The translations under genes and the position numbers were made by a program. Below the pieces are notes generated by a model, which was not told where the DNA came from, did no database searches, and was given only the letters and a program-made list of their open reading frames with translations. 64,000 bases of DNA from Primula veris. Taxonomy: Eukaryota > Streptophyta > Magnoliopsida > Ericales > Primulaceae. The stretch's first letter is position 1. The number at the start of each line of letters is the position of its first letter. The stretch is from contig OY821750.1 in the NCBI GenBank assembly GCA_963682055.1, positions 4,404,501 through 4,468,500 on the forward strand. The letters are read 5' to 3'. Shown piece after piece: positions 22,490 through 33,207 of this stretch.

Positions 22490-22761
22490 GACGTTACTAG
22501 CAAAGTATTAGTAATTGAATGATTATTAAGAGGGTATAATCCCTTTTATAATAGACAAATGTGGGAAGATCAAGAGTCACCTCGAAGCAAGATAACATGC
22601 TTAAAATTCCCAATGACACTGAATGGCCACAAGGAAACAATTATAAATCTATTACGTTTTTCGATGAAACATTGGGAATAGCAAGACCGAAGTAACATCC
22701 TCGTAAGACCGATCATGACTTCCTCGCCGTGGAGACCACACCGAAGAAGTCACGGAGCACT

Positions 22762-23329
22762 AGATAGAACACAAAAAGTAGACCCGAATTTATTTATTCG
22801 GATCCGATTCAACCCACAATTTACTAATGGGTACCCAACGCTTAAATAATAGATATCGGGCTATAACATGCCTTTCCTTAAGAAGGAAGATAAGAATACT
22901 ATAAAATGTCCAAGCCCACTTAACAAGGGCCCCACATTGGAAAAGCCCATGAGATGATGCATGAGATGAAGACATTTGTCAACATCCTATGACATATAAA
23001 TGCCTATAAATAGCCCAGTACCTTTACTAGGAAAAGGACCCGAAAAATCATAGAGAGAAGAAGATAAAAGAAAAAAGACTTGTCAGAGCTTATCTCCCTA
23101 GAAATCATATCGAGAGAAGTGAAGACCGAACATCAAAGCTAAAGACCAAGATCAAGATTTAAGATTAGATTATTTAAACCGAGCACAAGTGTAATAGCTA
23201 AGGATAATCCGAGCAAGAATAATTACCGATCAATAAGAAAGGCTAACGTGTCCAATCATTATCTTCTTTAATTTACTATATTATTTTTGAAAAGCATAAC
23301 CACGACGGATTAAAGTTATTGCTTTATCA
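22762..23329 (+). mobile_element. 3' LTR of Tat gypsy element
   Basis: About 568 bp, from GATAGAACACAAAAAGTAG to GCTTTATCA. It matches the 5' LTR at 51107-51673 nearly base for base, with scattered substitutions. Internal landmarks include 'CCTATAAATAGCCC' (TATA) near 23003. It is followed by GAAAC, the same 5 bases that precede the LTR at 51107. Confidence 0.9.
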
Positions 23330-23400
23330 GAAACTCTTAATGTAAAATAAAATGTATATTGATCAACCAAGTTTTACGATGGATCCAATTGTGTATCTTA

Positions 23401-23775
23401 ACAGTAGATGTCAATAGTATGCCTTCCCCACGCCTCTTCGGGACCCACATTCCATTTCCAAAATTACCTAGGTCTATTGAAAGCTCCGGTTCTCGGATTG
23501 TATACGTCTGTAGAAATCCTTAAGATGTATTGGTGTCGTTCTGGTACTTTGCCTCTCAGCTGAGGGATAAGGACTCTCAGCTGAGGGGTAAGGACGCGCC
23601 CCCTTTTTCATTGGAAGAGGCGTTTGAGTTATTTTCTGAGGAGAAATCTTGGTATGGACCCTTTTGGGACCACGTGAAGGCACGCAAGCTTGGAAAGTCC
23701 CGACATAGTTTTCTTTATAACGTATGAGGAGATGAAAAGAGATTCGGTGGACTGTACCAAGAAATTAGCGGAGTT
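23401..23775 (+). pseudogene. Sulfotransferase pseudogene B, truncated at both ends
   Basis: It has the same 5' breakpoint as pseudogenes A, D and E, and the same TAA (23521-23523) replacing Lys in RNPKD. It also carries a small internal duplication ('CTCAGCTGAGGG...AAGGAC' twice, 23562-23594) and a deletion after 'GACCACGTGAAGG' that shifts frame. Homology stops in 'GCGGAGTT' (23768-23775). There the sequence jumps to the upstream region of the next SOT, deleting the rest of the pseudogene and about 2 kb of spacer. Confidence 0.85.
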
Positions 23776-24303
23776 TAATGAATTTTTCAAACCTAACATA
23801 TTTTATATATTTTAAGAAACTATTTACATTTAAACAAAATTTCAGATTACTTATTAATTTACTTATAATAACCCTACATTATTTATTTTTATTTTTTTAT
23901 TATCATTTAATAATTATAACAATATTCCAACCACAAAAATGTGGAGAAGATGATAGTTTCTTACTATTATATGGAATTTAGGAAATTTATAAGTATTCTG
24001 ATACATGCTAATTTTTATACCATAATTATCAAATTTTAGAAAAAATTATGTTTGAGTTAATATTGAGCGGATGTGGATGCTCTTATAATATTGAACATAT
24101 TATGCGCTTTCATAATCAACTTAATTTTATAGTTTTCTATTATTCTATGATCCGATCTGTTAACAGCTAGTCAAAACTATCAAACATGTGATTTCTGCTC
24201 TAAACATATTTTAATAGCTTTTGATTCCTTAGAAAAGCTATTGTCGGTAGACATAAATCAATATATATACTGAGGAGGTTGCTATACACCTATCATTATT
24301 TTC
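23776..24303 (+). promoter_or_regulatory. Upstream region of SOT gene 1
   Basis: This is conserved with 38625-39145 (before SOT gene 2) and 63735 onward. A TATA box, ATATATATA, lies at 24260-24269 inside the block 'CAATATATATA(C/G)TGAGGAGG' that precedes every full SOT here. The strongly conserved 'TTCCTTAGAAAAGCTATT' at about 24226 could be a promoter element. The ATG at 24407 is about 137 bp downstream of the TATA box. Confidence 0.6.
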
Positions 24304-24342
24304 ATGTGCAATTCGCTTGAACAAATGTCTTACAAAACCTAA
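24304..24342 (+). other. Upstream ORF (12 codons) of SOT gene 1
   Basis: ATG at 24304 opens MCNSLEQMSYKT and stops at 24340-24342, 64 bp before the main ATG and in another frame. It is downstream of the TATA box, so it is probably in the leader. Genes 2 and 3 have a same-length version, MCNVLDKMSYKN. Confidence 0.5.
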
Positions 24343-24406
24343 AGTATTTTCTTCCTTATTCTTAGCTAGAGATATATTGAGCGGTTACCTTGGTAAAAAC
24401 TCAATA

Positions 24407-25387
24407 ATGGCTTCATCTCTCGATCCCAATGACCAAAAAGGCGAAACCGAAATAAGCGTTGAAAGTTACAAAGAGTTGTTCTCGACCCTTCCAAAGGAAA
24501 AGGGATGGTTCTCTGAACATTTGTATCTATACCAAGGCTATTGGTACGAACTCGAACATGGCCTAGGGGCTATGGCAGTTCAAGAACACTTTAAGGCTAG
24601 GCAAACCGATATTTTCTTAGCTTCAAGTCCAAAATCCGGCACGCTTTGGCTTAAGGCCATACTCTTTGCCATCATGAACAGAACAAAATACAAAATTGTC
24701 GACCACCCACTCCTCACTACGAACCCTCACAAATGCGTGCCTTTCCTAGAGTTGGACCTCTTTCAAAAACCTCCTTTTACAGATCTGAATAGTATGCCTT
24801 CCCTACGCCTCTTCGGGACCCACATGCCATTCTCATCATTACCCAGGTCTATTGAAAGCTCCGGTTCTCGGATTGTATACGTCTGTAGAAATCCTAAAGA
24901 TGTATTGGTGTCGTTCTGGTACTTTGCCTCTCAGCTGAGGGATAAAGACTGGCCCTCTTTCTCAATGGACGAGGCGTTTGAGTTGTTTTCTGAGGGCAAA
25001 TCCGAATTTGGACCCTTTTGGGACCACGTGAAGGAATACAAACAAGCAAGCTTGGAAAATCCCGATAGAGTTTTCTTTATTACATATGAGGAGATGAAAA
25101 GAAACTCGCTGGACTGTACAAAGAGATTAGCCGACTTTGTAGGGTGCCCTTTCTCTAAGGAAGAGGAAAAGGATGGTGCGGTAAAGGACATTATTGAGTT
25201 GTGTAGTTTCGACAATCTGAGAAATTTAGAAGTGAACAAGTCCGTTCATACAATTACTGGAGGCTTCACGAACGCTGTCTTCTTTAGGAATGGCAAAGTT
25301 GGCGACGGAAAAAAACATTTAACAAATCAGATGATTGAGTATTTGGACAAGATCACCAATGAGAAGTTAGCTGATATTTTCCCGTAA
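24407..25387 (+). CDS. Cytosolic sulfotransferase gene 1 (intact)
   Basis: 326 residues, single exon, the usual length for plant cytosolic SOTs. They transfer sulfate from PAPS to a hydroxylated small molecule such as a flavonoid, steroid or hormone. Visible motifs: PAPS 5'-phosphosulfate loop PKSGTLWLK (75-83), catalytic His139 in GTHMPF, 3'-phosphate-binding RNPKDVLVS (161-169), and C-terminal RNGKVGDGKKH (294-304). In the last, Gly stands where the family usually has Trp (GDW). No signal peptide. The ATG at 24407 is chosen because it gives the common MASS start; the upstream in-frame extension has no ATG. It differs from genes 2 and 3 by about 30 residues, many before residue 60. Substrate cannot be inferred. 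Confidence 0.95.
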   Translation: MASSLDPNDQKGETEISVESYKELFSTLPKEKGWFSEHLYLYQGYWYELEHGLGAMAVQEHFKARQTDIFLASSPKSGTLWLKAILFAIMNRTKYKIVDHPLLTTNPHKCVPFLELDLFQKPPFTDLNSMPSLRLFGTHMPFSSLPRSIESSGSRIVYVCRNPKDVLVSFWYFASQLRDKDWPSFSMDEAFELFSEGKSEFGPFWDHVKEYKQASLENPDRVFFITYEEMKRNSLDCTKRLADFVGCPFSKEEEKDGAVKDIIELCSFDNLRNLEVNKSVHTITGGFTNAVFFRNGKVGDGKKHLTNQMIEYLDKITNEKLADIFP

Positions 25388-26635
25388 CATATTCCAAAAC
25401 TCCTCTCTCCTTTGTTGTGCCATCTTTTGCTGCTCCCATATTTCGCTTCCTTAAAGGCGTGCCTTGATATCTAGAAGTTACAACATTTTTTTTTTTTTTA
25501 TGTTTAATAACTCTTTACTCTTGAGGTATCAACGGTTGTACCTATGGTGAGCGGGATATTCCAATTGCGTATCCTCGGGGCAACCCACTTGCTGTGCCTC
25601 AGAAGTTTACTTCATGTGTTTTCCTTCTTAAATTGTTCAATGAATGAGTACTGTTTTTTCCCCGTAAGTTGCAAAATTTCTTATAGGGGTGTTACTGAGC
25701 CTTTGAGTAAATGTGCATTTTTTTCACTTTCATGTCCTCCTTATGTAGGTTAAATTCGATAAACATCTTATCTTAATAACAAGGAATAGTGTTTTAAGCA
25801 TTATTACTAGGGCACGGTAAAGCCTAAAAAACGTAAGCTTTATCGGTAAAAAAGAGAGATGGAAAACGAGCTTTCCAAGCTTTGAATCAAGCTTTTCTCA
25901 AGCTTCGAATCAATTTTTTTTTGTTTTTACCACGAAGCATGCTTTTTAAAAGAGTGATTACAATACAACTCTCATTAAATTTTCTTTGCCTATCCTCAAT
26001 ATTACTATTCGTTTACACAAGTGTTTTATGCCATTGCAAAAAAGTCAAGCAAACGTATCAGATCTTATATACGTGCTTATATATATATATTTCCGCTGCG
26101 GTGATCAGTTTTCAGTTCTCCGACAACTTTTCTGGCGAGATTCCGGTCAGTTTTTCGACGAGTCTCCCGACAGTTTTCTGCCACTGTTTGGTGATCAGAT
26201 CTGCTTCGTTTTACATTTTCGACGATCTGGAGATTATTCTCGCAACAGTTATTTTCCGGCGAGTTTTGCCGATCATCCGTTTTGACCTATTTTTCTGATC
26301 CGATTGCGTCTATGACAATATCATAGCGATATGGAGTGATTATTACGTCTCATTTCAGTTTTCCAGCGAGATTTACCGGTGATAGTTTCGTCTCCGGCAA
26401 GATCTGATCACCTTCTCGGGCGACAGTTATAAATCTCGTATTCTTCGTTTTATTTCTCTGACGATTTTAGATCGGATCTGGTTTGTTAACTCTCCGGTGA
26501 TGATATGCTGTTTTCCGATCGTCTTCTCCGACGATAATGTTTTCGGATATGTTTTTTTATTTTTTATTATCATTTTTGTCCCATACACATATACATACAA
26601 ACTCACAGTCACATAAATATATCAAAATCATAAGT
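25388..26635. repeat. SOT 3' flank and 'R' block, copy 1
   Basis: 25388-25790 is the conserved 3' flank shared by all SOT copies ('GGTATCAACGGTTGTACC'). From about 25790 begins a longer duplicated block. Its 26095-26560 portion is rich in short 'CTCCGACGA' and 'CCGGCGA' motifs. Copies: 33360-34260 and 49470-50380. Open frames inside overlap each other and are not conserved as proteins. The R part resembles an untranslated retroelement leader, but I cannot identify it. Confidence 0.6.
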
Positions 26636-26639
26636 GATC

Positions 26640-29600
26640 TTCAAACAATAGAAGGCCTCACTGTACTCACTGTGACAAACCCGGACACTATGTCGACTCT
26701 TGTTATCAACTTCATGGGTTCCCTTCTGGAAATTCGAGAACTAAAATGATAAAATTTAGAGGAGCAGGTAATGTGACTGCAGCAAACCAAGTCAGTGAGG
26801 TAAGGGGAGATGCACCCAACCCCATCTCAGCTCTTTCGGAAACTCAAATGAAACAGATTCTTGCTATATTAAATAGTAAAGGTAGTTTGGGTACATCACC
26901 CCAAGCAAATGTCATCAGTACTCCAGGTTTGTCTAAATTTTTGTGTCGTCGTTGGATTATCGACAGCGGTGCGACAGACCATATAGTCTCTTCGTCAAAA
27001 TTGTTAGTTTGTAACAATGATAAATTACGATCATTATCACCTGTTTTATTGCCAAATGGTGAAAGAGCACCAATTAATTCAGTAGGATCATTGCCATTGA
27101 GTTCTACTCACAAACTGTAAGATGTGTTATGCGTTCCTGATTTTAAAGTTGATTTGATGTCAGTTAGCAAATTGACGTATCAATTGAATTGTTCAGTGAC
27201 CTTTTATCCTTCTTTTTGTGTTTTGCAGGATCTGGATACGAAGAAGATGATTGGTTTGGGTAGAGAACGTGACGGGCTCTACTACTTGGTGGGACTTACA
27301 ACCGAAGCAATTCCAAAGCCTTCTCGTTGTAACACAGTAGCTTCCACCACTGATATTTGGCACCACCGTTTGGGTCATGTTTCTTCATCTCGTTTAGGTT
27401 TCATAGCTAAACATTTTCTTGATATTCCTTTTGTTTTGAATAAGGTTTGCAATGTTTGCCCATTAGCGAAACAAACTCGTCGCCCTTTTGGTTCAAGTAT
27501 TATTTCATCTTAAAAAATATTTGATCTTGTGCATTGTGATATTTGGGGCAGTTATCGCCATCCCTCTACTGTTGGTGCTCATTACTTTCTTACTATTGTT
27601 GATAACTTTTTTCGGTTTACTTGGATATTTTTAATGAGACATAAACATGAGACACAATCTTTATTAAAACAGTTCTTCTCACATGTTTCTAATCAATTCA
27701 ATTCGTCTGTTAAAACTGTGCGTAGTGACAACGGTGGAGAATTTCTTTCTCTTCAAAAGTTTTTCAATGAAAACGGAATTCTTTTTCAAACATCATGCGT
27801 TGACACTCCCCAACAAAACGGGGTAGTAGAACGCAAGTATCGCCATATCCTCAAAGTTGCAAGATCAATTCGTTTCCAATCAAACTTGCATATAAAATTT
27901 TGGGGCGAATGTGTCTTAACAGCGGTACATATCATTAATCGTTTACCTACACCGATAATTTCTTTCAAAACACCGTTTGAACGGTTATATTCAAAAATCC
28001 CAACTTTTCATCATCTCCGTGTGTTTGGTTGCTTAGCATTTGCCAAAAATAATCGTGTTACAAATAAATTTTCTCCTCGTGCCATAAAATGCGTTTTTGT
28101 TGGATACCCGGTTGGCCAAAAAGCATATAAGCTATATGACCTAACCACACATAAAATATTTACAAGTCGCGATGTTACTTTCCATGAAACAATTTTCCCA
28201 TACCACACAACTTTCGACACTAAGCAACCTGCCCCAGGAATTCGTTTGGGCCAATCTGTGCCCACTACCATACCTACTGGACATTCTACATCCTCAATAA
28301 AATCTCATCTTACTTACGACACACCCAATTGTCATCCATCTGTCACAGCCTCAACCGAACCACAAACCAACCCCGTGCCACATGATCAGGAACACGAACA
28401 TTTTATAACTTCAATCGAGACACCAACTCACTTCAACAGTCAATCTGACATACTTTCCGAGCCACAACAAGCGCCATCTCTTACTCCTACAAATCTGCCT
28501 CACATCGATGCTTCTCCAATTCCTCCTCGACGGTCTCAGCGCCAATCTGTCCCACCAATTAAGTTACAAGATTATTCTTGGAAACCCGTCATGAAGCTCT
28601 CTTCTGAACCATCGTCTTTATCATCTCCAGGTTCAAGCACAAGCACCAGGTATCCGTTGAGTAATTATGTCTCTTATCATCGATTTACTCTTTCTAATAA
28701 AAATTTCGTAGCTCATGTGGATTAGGAAATTGAACCACAAACATATGATGAAGCAGTTACACAGCCCAAATGGCAACAAGCCATGAAAATCGAACTTAAA
28801 GCTCTTGAAGAAAATCGAACTTGGTCACTTACCTCTTTACCTGCTGGTAAAAAGCCGATTGGATGTCATTGGGTATATAAAATAAAACACCGGTCCGTTG
28901 GTACTGTTGAACGATATAAGGCAAGATTGGTTGCCAAAGATTTTACACAAGTTGAAGGTGTTGATTATCAGAACACTTCTTCTCCTACGGCTAAAATTGT
29001 CACTGTTCGTTGTTTGCTATCTCTTTCTGCAGCAAAAGAATGGTCTATTCACTAGCTGGACGTCCACAACGCTTTTTTACATGGTGACTTAGATGAAGAA
29101 ATTTATATGTTGTCTCCTCGTGGACTTCGACGACAGGGGGAGAATTTGGTGTGTCGTCTCCATAAATCTTCGTACGGTCTTAAACAAGCATCTTGCCAGT
29201 GGTTCGCTAAGTTCTCTATAGCTATTCAATCTGTGGGATTTATTCAGTCCAAATCATATTATTCGTTATTCACGAGACAACAAGGAAAATCATTCACCGC
29301 TTTATTAATTTAGGTTGATAACATATTAATCACCGGGAATGATCTTCCTGCAATACAATCTCTTAAGAAATTCCTTCATAATTGTTTTCACATAAAAGAG
29401 CTTGGTGATCTAAAATATTTTCTTGGTACAGAGGTCTCTCGGTCAGGCAATGAGATTTTTATTTCCCAACGAAAATATGCACTTGAAATTATCAAAGATG
29501 CTGGACTATTAGGCGCAGCTCCTGTCGACCATCCAATGGAGAATGGCCTCAAATTGTGTGATAAAGGGGATCTACTTAATGATCCTGCACGTTATCGAAG

Positions 29601-30267
29601 ACTAGTCGGGCGACTTATCTATCTGACTATTTCGAGGCCGGATATTATGTATTCTGTTCACATATTAAGTAGGTTTATGCATGAACCACGTAAATCTCAC
29701 ATGGATGCTGCATTACGAGTTGTTCGTTATCTTAAAAATGCCCCTAGAAAGGGTTTGTTTTTTTCTTCATCAAGTGACTTTCAATTACGTGCCTATTACG
29801 ATTCTGATTGGGCTGGTTGTCCAATAACCCAAAAATCTACCACCGGATATTGTGTTTTCCTTGGGTCCTCATTAATTTCTTGGAGATCGAAGCGACAGAA
29901 AACGGTGTCACTTTCTTCGGCCGAAGCAGAGTACAGAGCTATGACTAATGTTTGTTGTGAGCTGACTTGGTTACGAAACCTTCTTATAGATCTTGGTGTG
30001 ATGCACTCCAACCCAGCTATACTTCATTGTGATAACAAGGCGGCATTACACATTGCCGCTAATCCTGTTTTTCATGAGAGAAGAAGACATATCGAGATTG
30101 AATGCCATTTTATACGAGACAAAATTCAAGATGGTTCGATTATCACCAAGCATGTTGTTTCTTCGAATCAACTGGCAGACGTTCTAACTAAGGCATTGAG
30201 CAAAAATATTTTCACTTCCATGATTGGCAAGTTGGGAATTCGAGACGTTCACTCTCCTCCAACTTGA
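26640..30267 (+). pseudogene. copia Gag-Pol polyprotein remnant
   Basis: Order: gag end; protease with 'WIIDSGATDHI' (about 26950); integrase with 'HHRLGHVSSSR' zinc-binding start, 'HCDIWGSY', 'VRSDNGGEF' and 'TPQQNGVVERKY'; RT with '[12 protein letters not shown]' and '[13 protein letters not shown]'; RNase H with 'YDSDWAGC', 'SSAEAEYRAM' and 'HIEIECHFIRDKI'; stop at 30265. Stops interrupt at 27118, 27511, 28723, 29053 and 29311. The RT active site reads VDN where VDD is required, preceded by a stop. Several stops are CAA/CAG to TAA/TAG changes, typical of cytosine deamination. The host-like aspartic protease, integrase and RT roles are all lost. Confidence 0.9.
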
Positions 30268-30274
30268 GGGGGAG

Positions 30275-30453
30275 TGTTAGGAAGTTGTTTGATTTTGTAT
30301 AGATATGTATCAATTAGTTACAAAAAGATTGTGATTGATTATTACCTTATTTTCTCTTCCACTAATTGAGAAATACTCTTGTATTTATATGTGTATCACC
30401 AATGAAATAATTATCTTGTTTGTCTATTCTATTTTCCTTATTCCTATTTTACA
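30275..30453 (+). mobile_element. 3' LTR of copia element
   Basis: 179 bp from TGTTAGGAAGTTG to CTATTTTACA, directly after a purine tract (TTGAGGGGGAG). A TATA-like element and 'AATGAAATAA' polyadenylation-like site are inside. Short LTRs are common in copia. Confidence 0.8.
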
Positions 30454-31271
30454 AATATACTCTTCGATTCGTTTTCTTTCCAGCAATATGCCGTTCTTCG
30501 TTCTCCGACGATACATTGTTTCTTTATCTTCGGCAAACTGATTTTCTTTCTTCTTTGACGCTGATGTATATTCGGGTTATCTTATCCTATTCTCCGGCGA
30601 TTTGCCGTTTTCTTTTCTTCTCCGATGTGGAGGTTTTATCTTTCTCTCTCTATATCTATATACGTATGTGTATATCTCTGCGACAAAGTGACGCTATATC
30701 TGTTCCACAGATTTGTTTTTTTGGGTTAATTACACCGTGGTCCTCAAAGTTTAAGGAATCTTCAGTCTGGTCCTCAAGTTTTGGACGGATTTTAGTTTGA
30801 TACAACATAAGGGAATTTCAAGTTTTGGTTTAATTACTCCGTAGTCCTTGAGGTTTAGGAGAATTCCAATAGGGTTCTTTTGTTTTGGGCGAATTGCAGC
30901 ATGATCCAACATATTTTGGTGTTGTTTCTTTTTAGTCCATAACAGTTTTGGCACTATTACAATACGGTCCGACAGATTTGGGAATGATGACAATTTGGTC
31001 CTATAGTTTGGACGTCATTCTGTATATAGTCCTCCGAGTGAGTTCGGAGTTGATGCCTTCTATGGCTTAGTTTGCCTTTTATGGCGTTTGGGTCCTTTGT
31101 GACCATTTCTTTTTGGCTCTTAGTAGCCTTTATGCCCATTGTTGGCTTGTCCTTAGTAAATAATGATGATCGGGGGTTGATCGCGAATCTTTTAAAGAAA
31201 GAAACTCTAAATGTAAAATAAAATGTATATTGATCAACCAAGTTTTACAATGGAACCAATTGTTTATCTTA
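30454..31271. repeat. R block tail and pre-pseudogene block, copy 2
   Basis: 30454-30700 continues the R block from before the copia insertion. 30720-31271 is the 'GTGGTCCTCAAAG' block that precedes pseudogene D, as at 5812, 34505 and 50625. No gene. Confidence 0.8.
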
Positions 31272-31883
31272 ACAGTAGATGTCAATAGTATGCCTTCCTC
31301 ACGCCTCTTCGGGACCCACATCCCATTTCCATCATTACCTAGGTCTGAAAGCTCCGGTTATCGGATTGTATACGTATGTAGAAATCCTTAAGATGTATTG
31401 GTGTCGTTCTGGTACTTTGCCTCTCAGCTGAGGGGTAAGGACGCGCCCCCTTTTTCATTGGAAGAGGCGTTTGAGTTATTTTCTGAGGAGAAATCTTGGT
31501 ATGGACCCTTTTGGGACCACGTGAAGGAATACAAGCAAGCAAGCTTGGAAAGTCCCGACATAGTTTTCTTTATAACGTATGAGGAGATGAAAAGAGATTC
31601 GCTGGACTATACCAAGAAATTAGCGGAGTTCGTAGGATGTCCTTTCTCTAAGGAAGAGGAGAAGGATGGTGCCGTAAAGGACATTATTGAGTTGTGTAGT
31701 TTCGACAATTTGAGAACTTTAGAAGAAGTGAATAAGTCTGGACCTGATTTTATTGGAAACTTCACGAATGCTATTTAATTTTGGAAAGGCAAAGTTGGCG
31801 GCGGAAAAAATCATTGAACAAAACAGATGATTGCGTATTTGGACAAGATCACCAATGAGAAGTTAATTGGCATTTTTCCGTAA
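31272..31883 (+). pseudogene. 5'-truncated sulfotransferase pseudogene D
   Basis: It has the same 5' breakpoint as A, the same TAA for Lys in RNPKD (31389-31391) and the same TAA for Tyr after 'NFTNAI' (31776-31778). Private changes: loss of the Ile codon in 'PRSIES' and an extra Glu codon in 'LEEVNKSG', shared with pseudogene E. The PAPS 5'-loop half is absent. Between the two stops the frame is clean (126 codons), so it decayed little after duplication. Confidence 0.9.
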
Positions 31884-32580
31884 CAAATTTCAAAATTCCG
31901 CTTTCCTTTGTGGTGCCATCTTTTGCTGCGCCCATATTTCGCTTCCTTAAAGATGTGCCTTGCTATTTACAAGTTATCACTTTATTTTTATACGCACAAA
32001 AACACTTTACTTTTGAGGTATCAACGGTTGTACCTATGGTGAGCGGGATTTAACATTTGCGTAACCCCGGGGCAATCCCCTTGCTCTACCTCAGAAGTTT
32101 ACTTTATCTGTTTTCCTTCTTAATTTGTTCAATGAATGAGTACTATTTTTTGCCCTTAAGTTGCAAAATTTCTTATAGGGGAGTTACTGAACCTTTGAGT
32201 AGATGTGCATTTTTTTTTACTTTCATGTCCTTTGATGTAAGTTAAATTCGATAAGCATCTTATCCTAACAACAAGGAAGAATATATCAACAAATTTCAAC
32301 TTTCTAGTTCCTTAGAGAACATTTTTTATCGATATAAGAATGCAAACCCGCACATCTGAACTTCCCTTAAGAACATATTAACAGTTTACCTTGAAAATAA
32401 ATTGTAGGATAAAAGCATCAACATTTTGTCCTCAGTCCAACAGATTATGTTTTTACGTTTAGTTACCCGATGTAATTAGCATATCTGGAATTATCAAGCG
32501 ATTGAAAAGAAAAAAAAATTCGGTCAAGATTACATGGCTCAATAATATTATGTTGTGAATAGCAGCCTTAACCTTCTAAT
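31884..32580. repeat. SOT 3' flank and spacer
   Basis: Matches 6966-7662 and 35654-36349. No gene seen; the 62-codon frame at 32057 is a decayed counterpart of frames in other flanks and is not conserved. Confidence 0.7.
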
Positions 32581-33207
32581 TAGTACTGTAAATGAGATGA
32601 GTTGTTTGTAAAATCATTCGTGTTCGGTTCGGCTAATGTTCGGTTCATGTTCGTTCATTTATAAATGAACAAGAATATATTGTTCGTCTATTAAGTGAAC
32701 TGAACATGAACATGCCTTTGTTCGGTTCGGTTAAACTCGTGTTCGTGTAATTATATATAAAATTTGATAAAATAAAAAATTAAATCTATTAATGATGTAA
32801 CAAAAACTAATATCACTACACACTTAATAAACTTATTTATGCTATAATAATATAAATGATATGTTTGTATTATTTCGAACTTATTATGGTAATTTATATC
32901 ATCATACTATAAATACAGTCATCGATTTTATCGTTAAGTGTTCAACTCGTTAAAATAATCATACGTATGTAAATATTTTTTTTTATACAATATATAAACT
33001 TAAAGTTATATGTGAACTATTTTATCTTTGTTAACAATATAATATTATATGATAAAATTAAAATATATTTTAAAAACAAAGAAAAAAATATATTTTTTCA
33101 ATTATTGAATGTGTTGGAAGAAATTAGATGTTTACGAACAACTCGTGTTCGACTCGTCAAACGTTCGGTTCATGTTCGTCAAATGTTTGTTCGTATTTAA
33201 ATGAACA
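32581..33207. mobile_element. hAT-type element, 3'-truncated copy
   Basis: It starts TAGTACTGTAAATGAGATGAG after CTTCTAAT, the same insertion point as the complete copy at 36350. The interior has repeated 'GTTCGGTTCGG' and 'GAACATGAAC' motifs. It is cut at about 33207 ('TTTAAATGAACAT'), where the sequence jumps to SOT distal upstream DNA. Confidence 0.75.

Larger units (their letters stand above)
9280..23329 (+). mobile_element. 5'-truncated Tat-lineage Ty3/gypsy retrotransposon
   Basis: The order is protease, reverse transcriptase, RNase H, a second archaeal-type RNase H, integrase, a long 3' region and the 3' LTR (22762-23329). The dual RNase H, the late pol position and the long 3' region with ORFs on the opposite strand are hallmarks of the Tat lineage (Grande, Retand and relatives). 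The 5' LTR and most of gag are absent: at about 9280 sequence from the SOT upstream repeat passes straight into the gag/protease region. The right end carries GAAAC (23330-23334) after the LTR. The matching left flank, GAAAC then a 5' LTR, is found at 51102-51107. Pol is broken, so the element is not autonomous. Confidence 0.85.
26636..30453 (+). mobile_element. 5'-truncated Ty1/copia retrotransposon
   Basis: It begins inside gag at a degenerate zinc knuckle ('LCDKPGHYVDSC') and proceeds through protease, integrase, RT and RNase H to a 3' LTR (30275-30453). The insertion interrupts the R block: the sequence on either side is continuous in the copy at about 50325-50385 apart from about 50 missing bases. 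No 5' LTR and no target duplication are visible, so the left end was lost. At least five in-frame stops make it non-functional. Confidence 0.9.

Noticed and set aside
24317..24406. In-frame N-terminal extension of SOT gene 1 (and the equivalents at 39200 and 48079)
   Set aside because: These frames begin at TTG, not ATG; the added residues are unlike SOT N-termini and overlap the leader with the upstream ORF.
25544..25753. 69-codon frame repeated downstream of each SOT (25544, 40380, 49260, and variants at 32057 and 43472)
   Set aside because: It keeps an ATG only by descent, varies in length and frame between copies, and lies in the 3' flank; no sign of protein-level conservation.
25986..26298. 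Overlapping frames of about 65-140 codons in the R block
   Set aside because: Several frames are open at once and indels differ between copies; low-complexity Ser/Phe-rich content suggests chance.
29120..29140. CGACGACAGG in the copia RT region as another member of the hairpin family
   Set aside because: The flanks are not complementary, so it is just a coding occurrence of the core.
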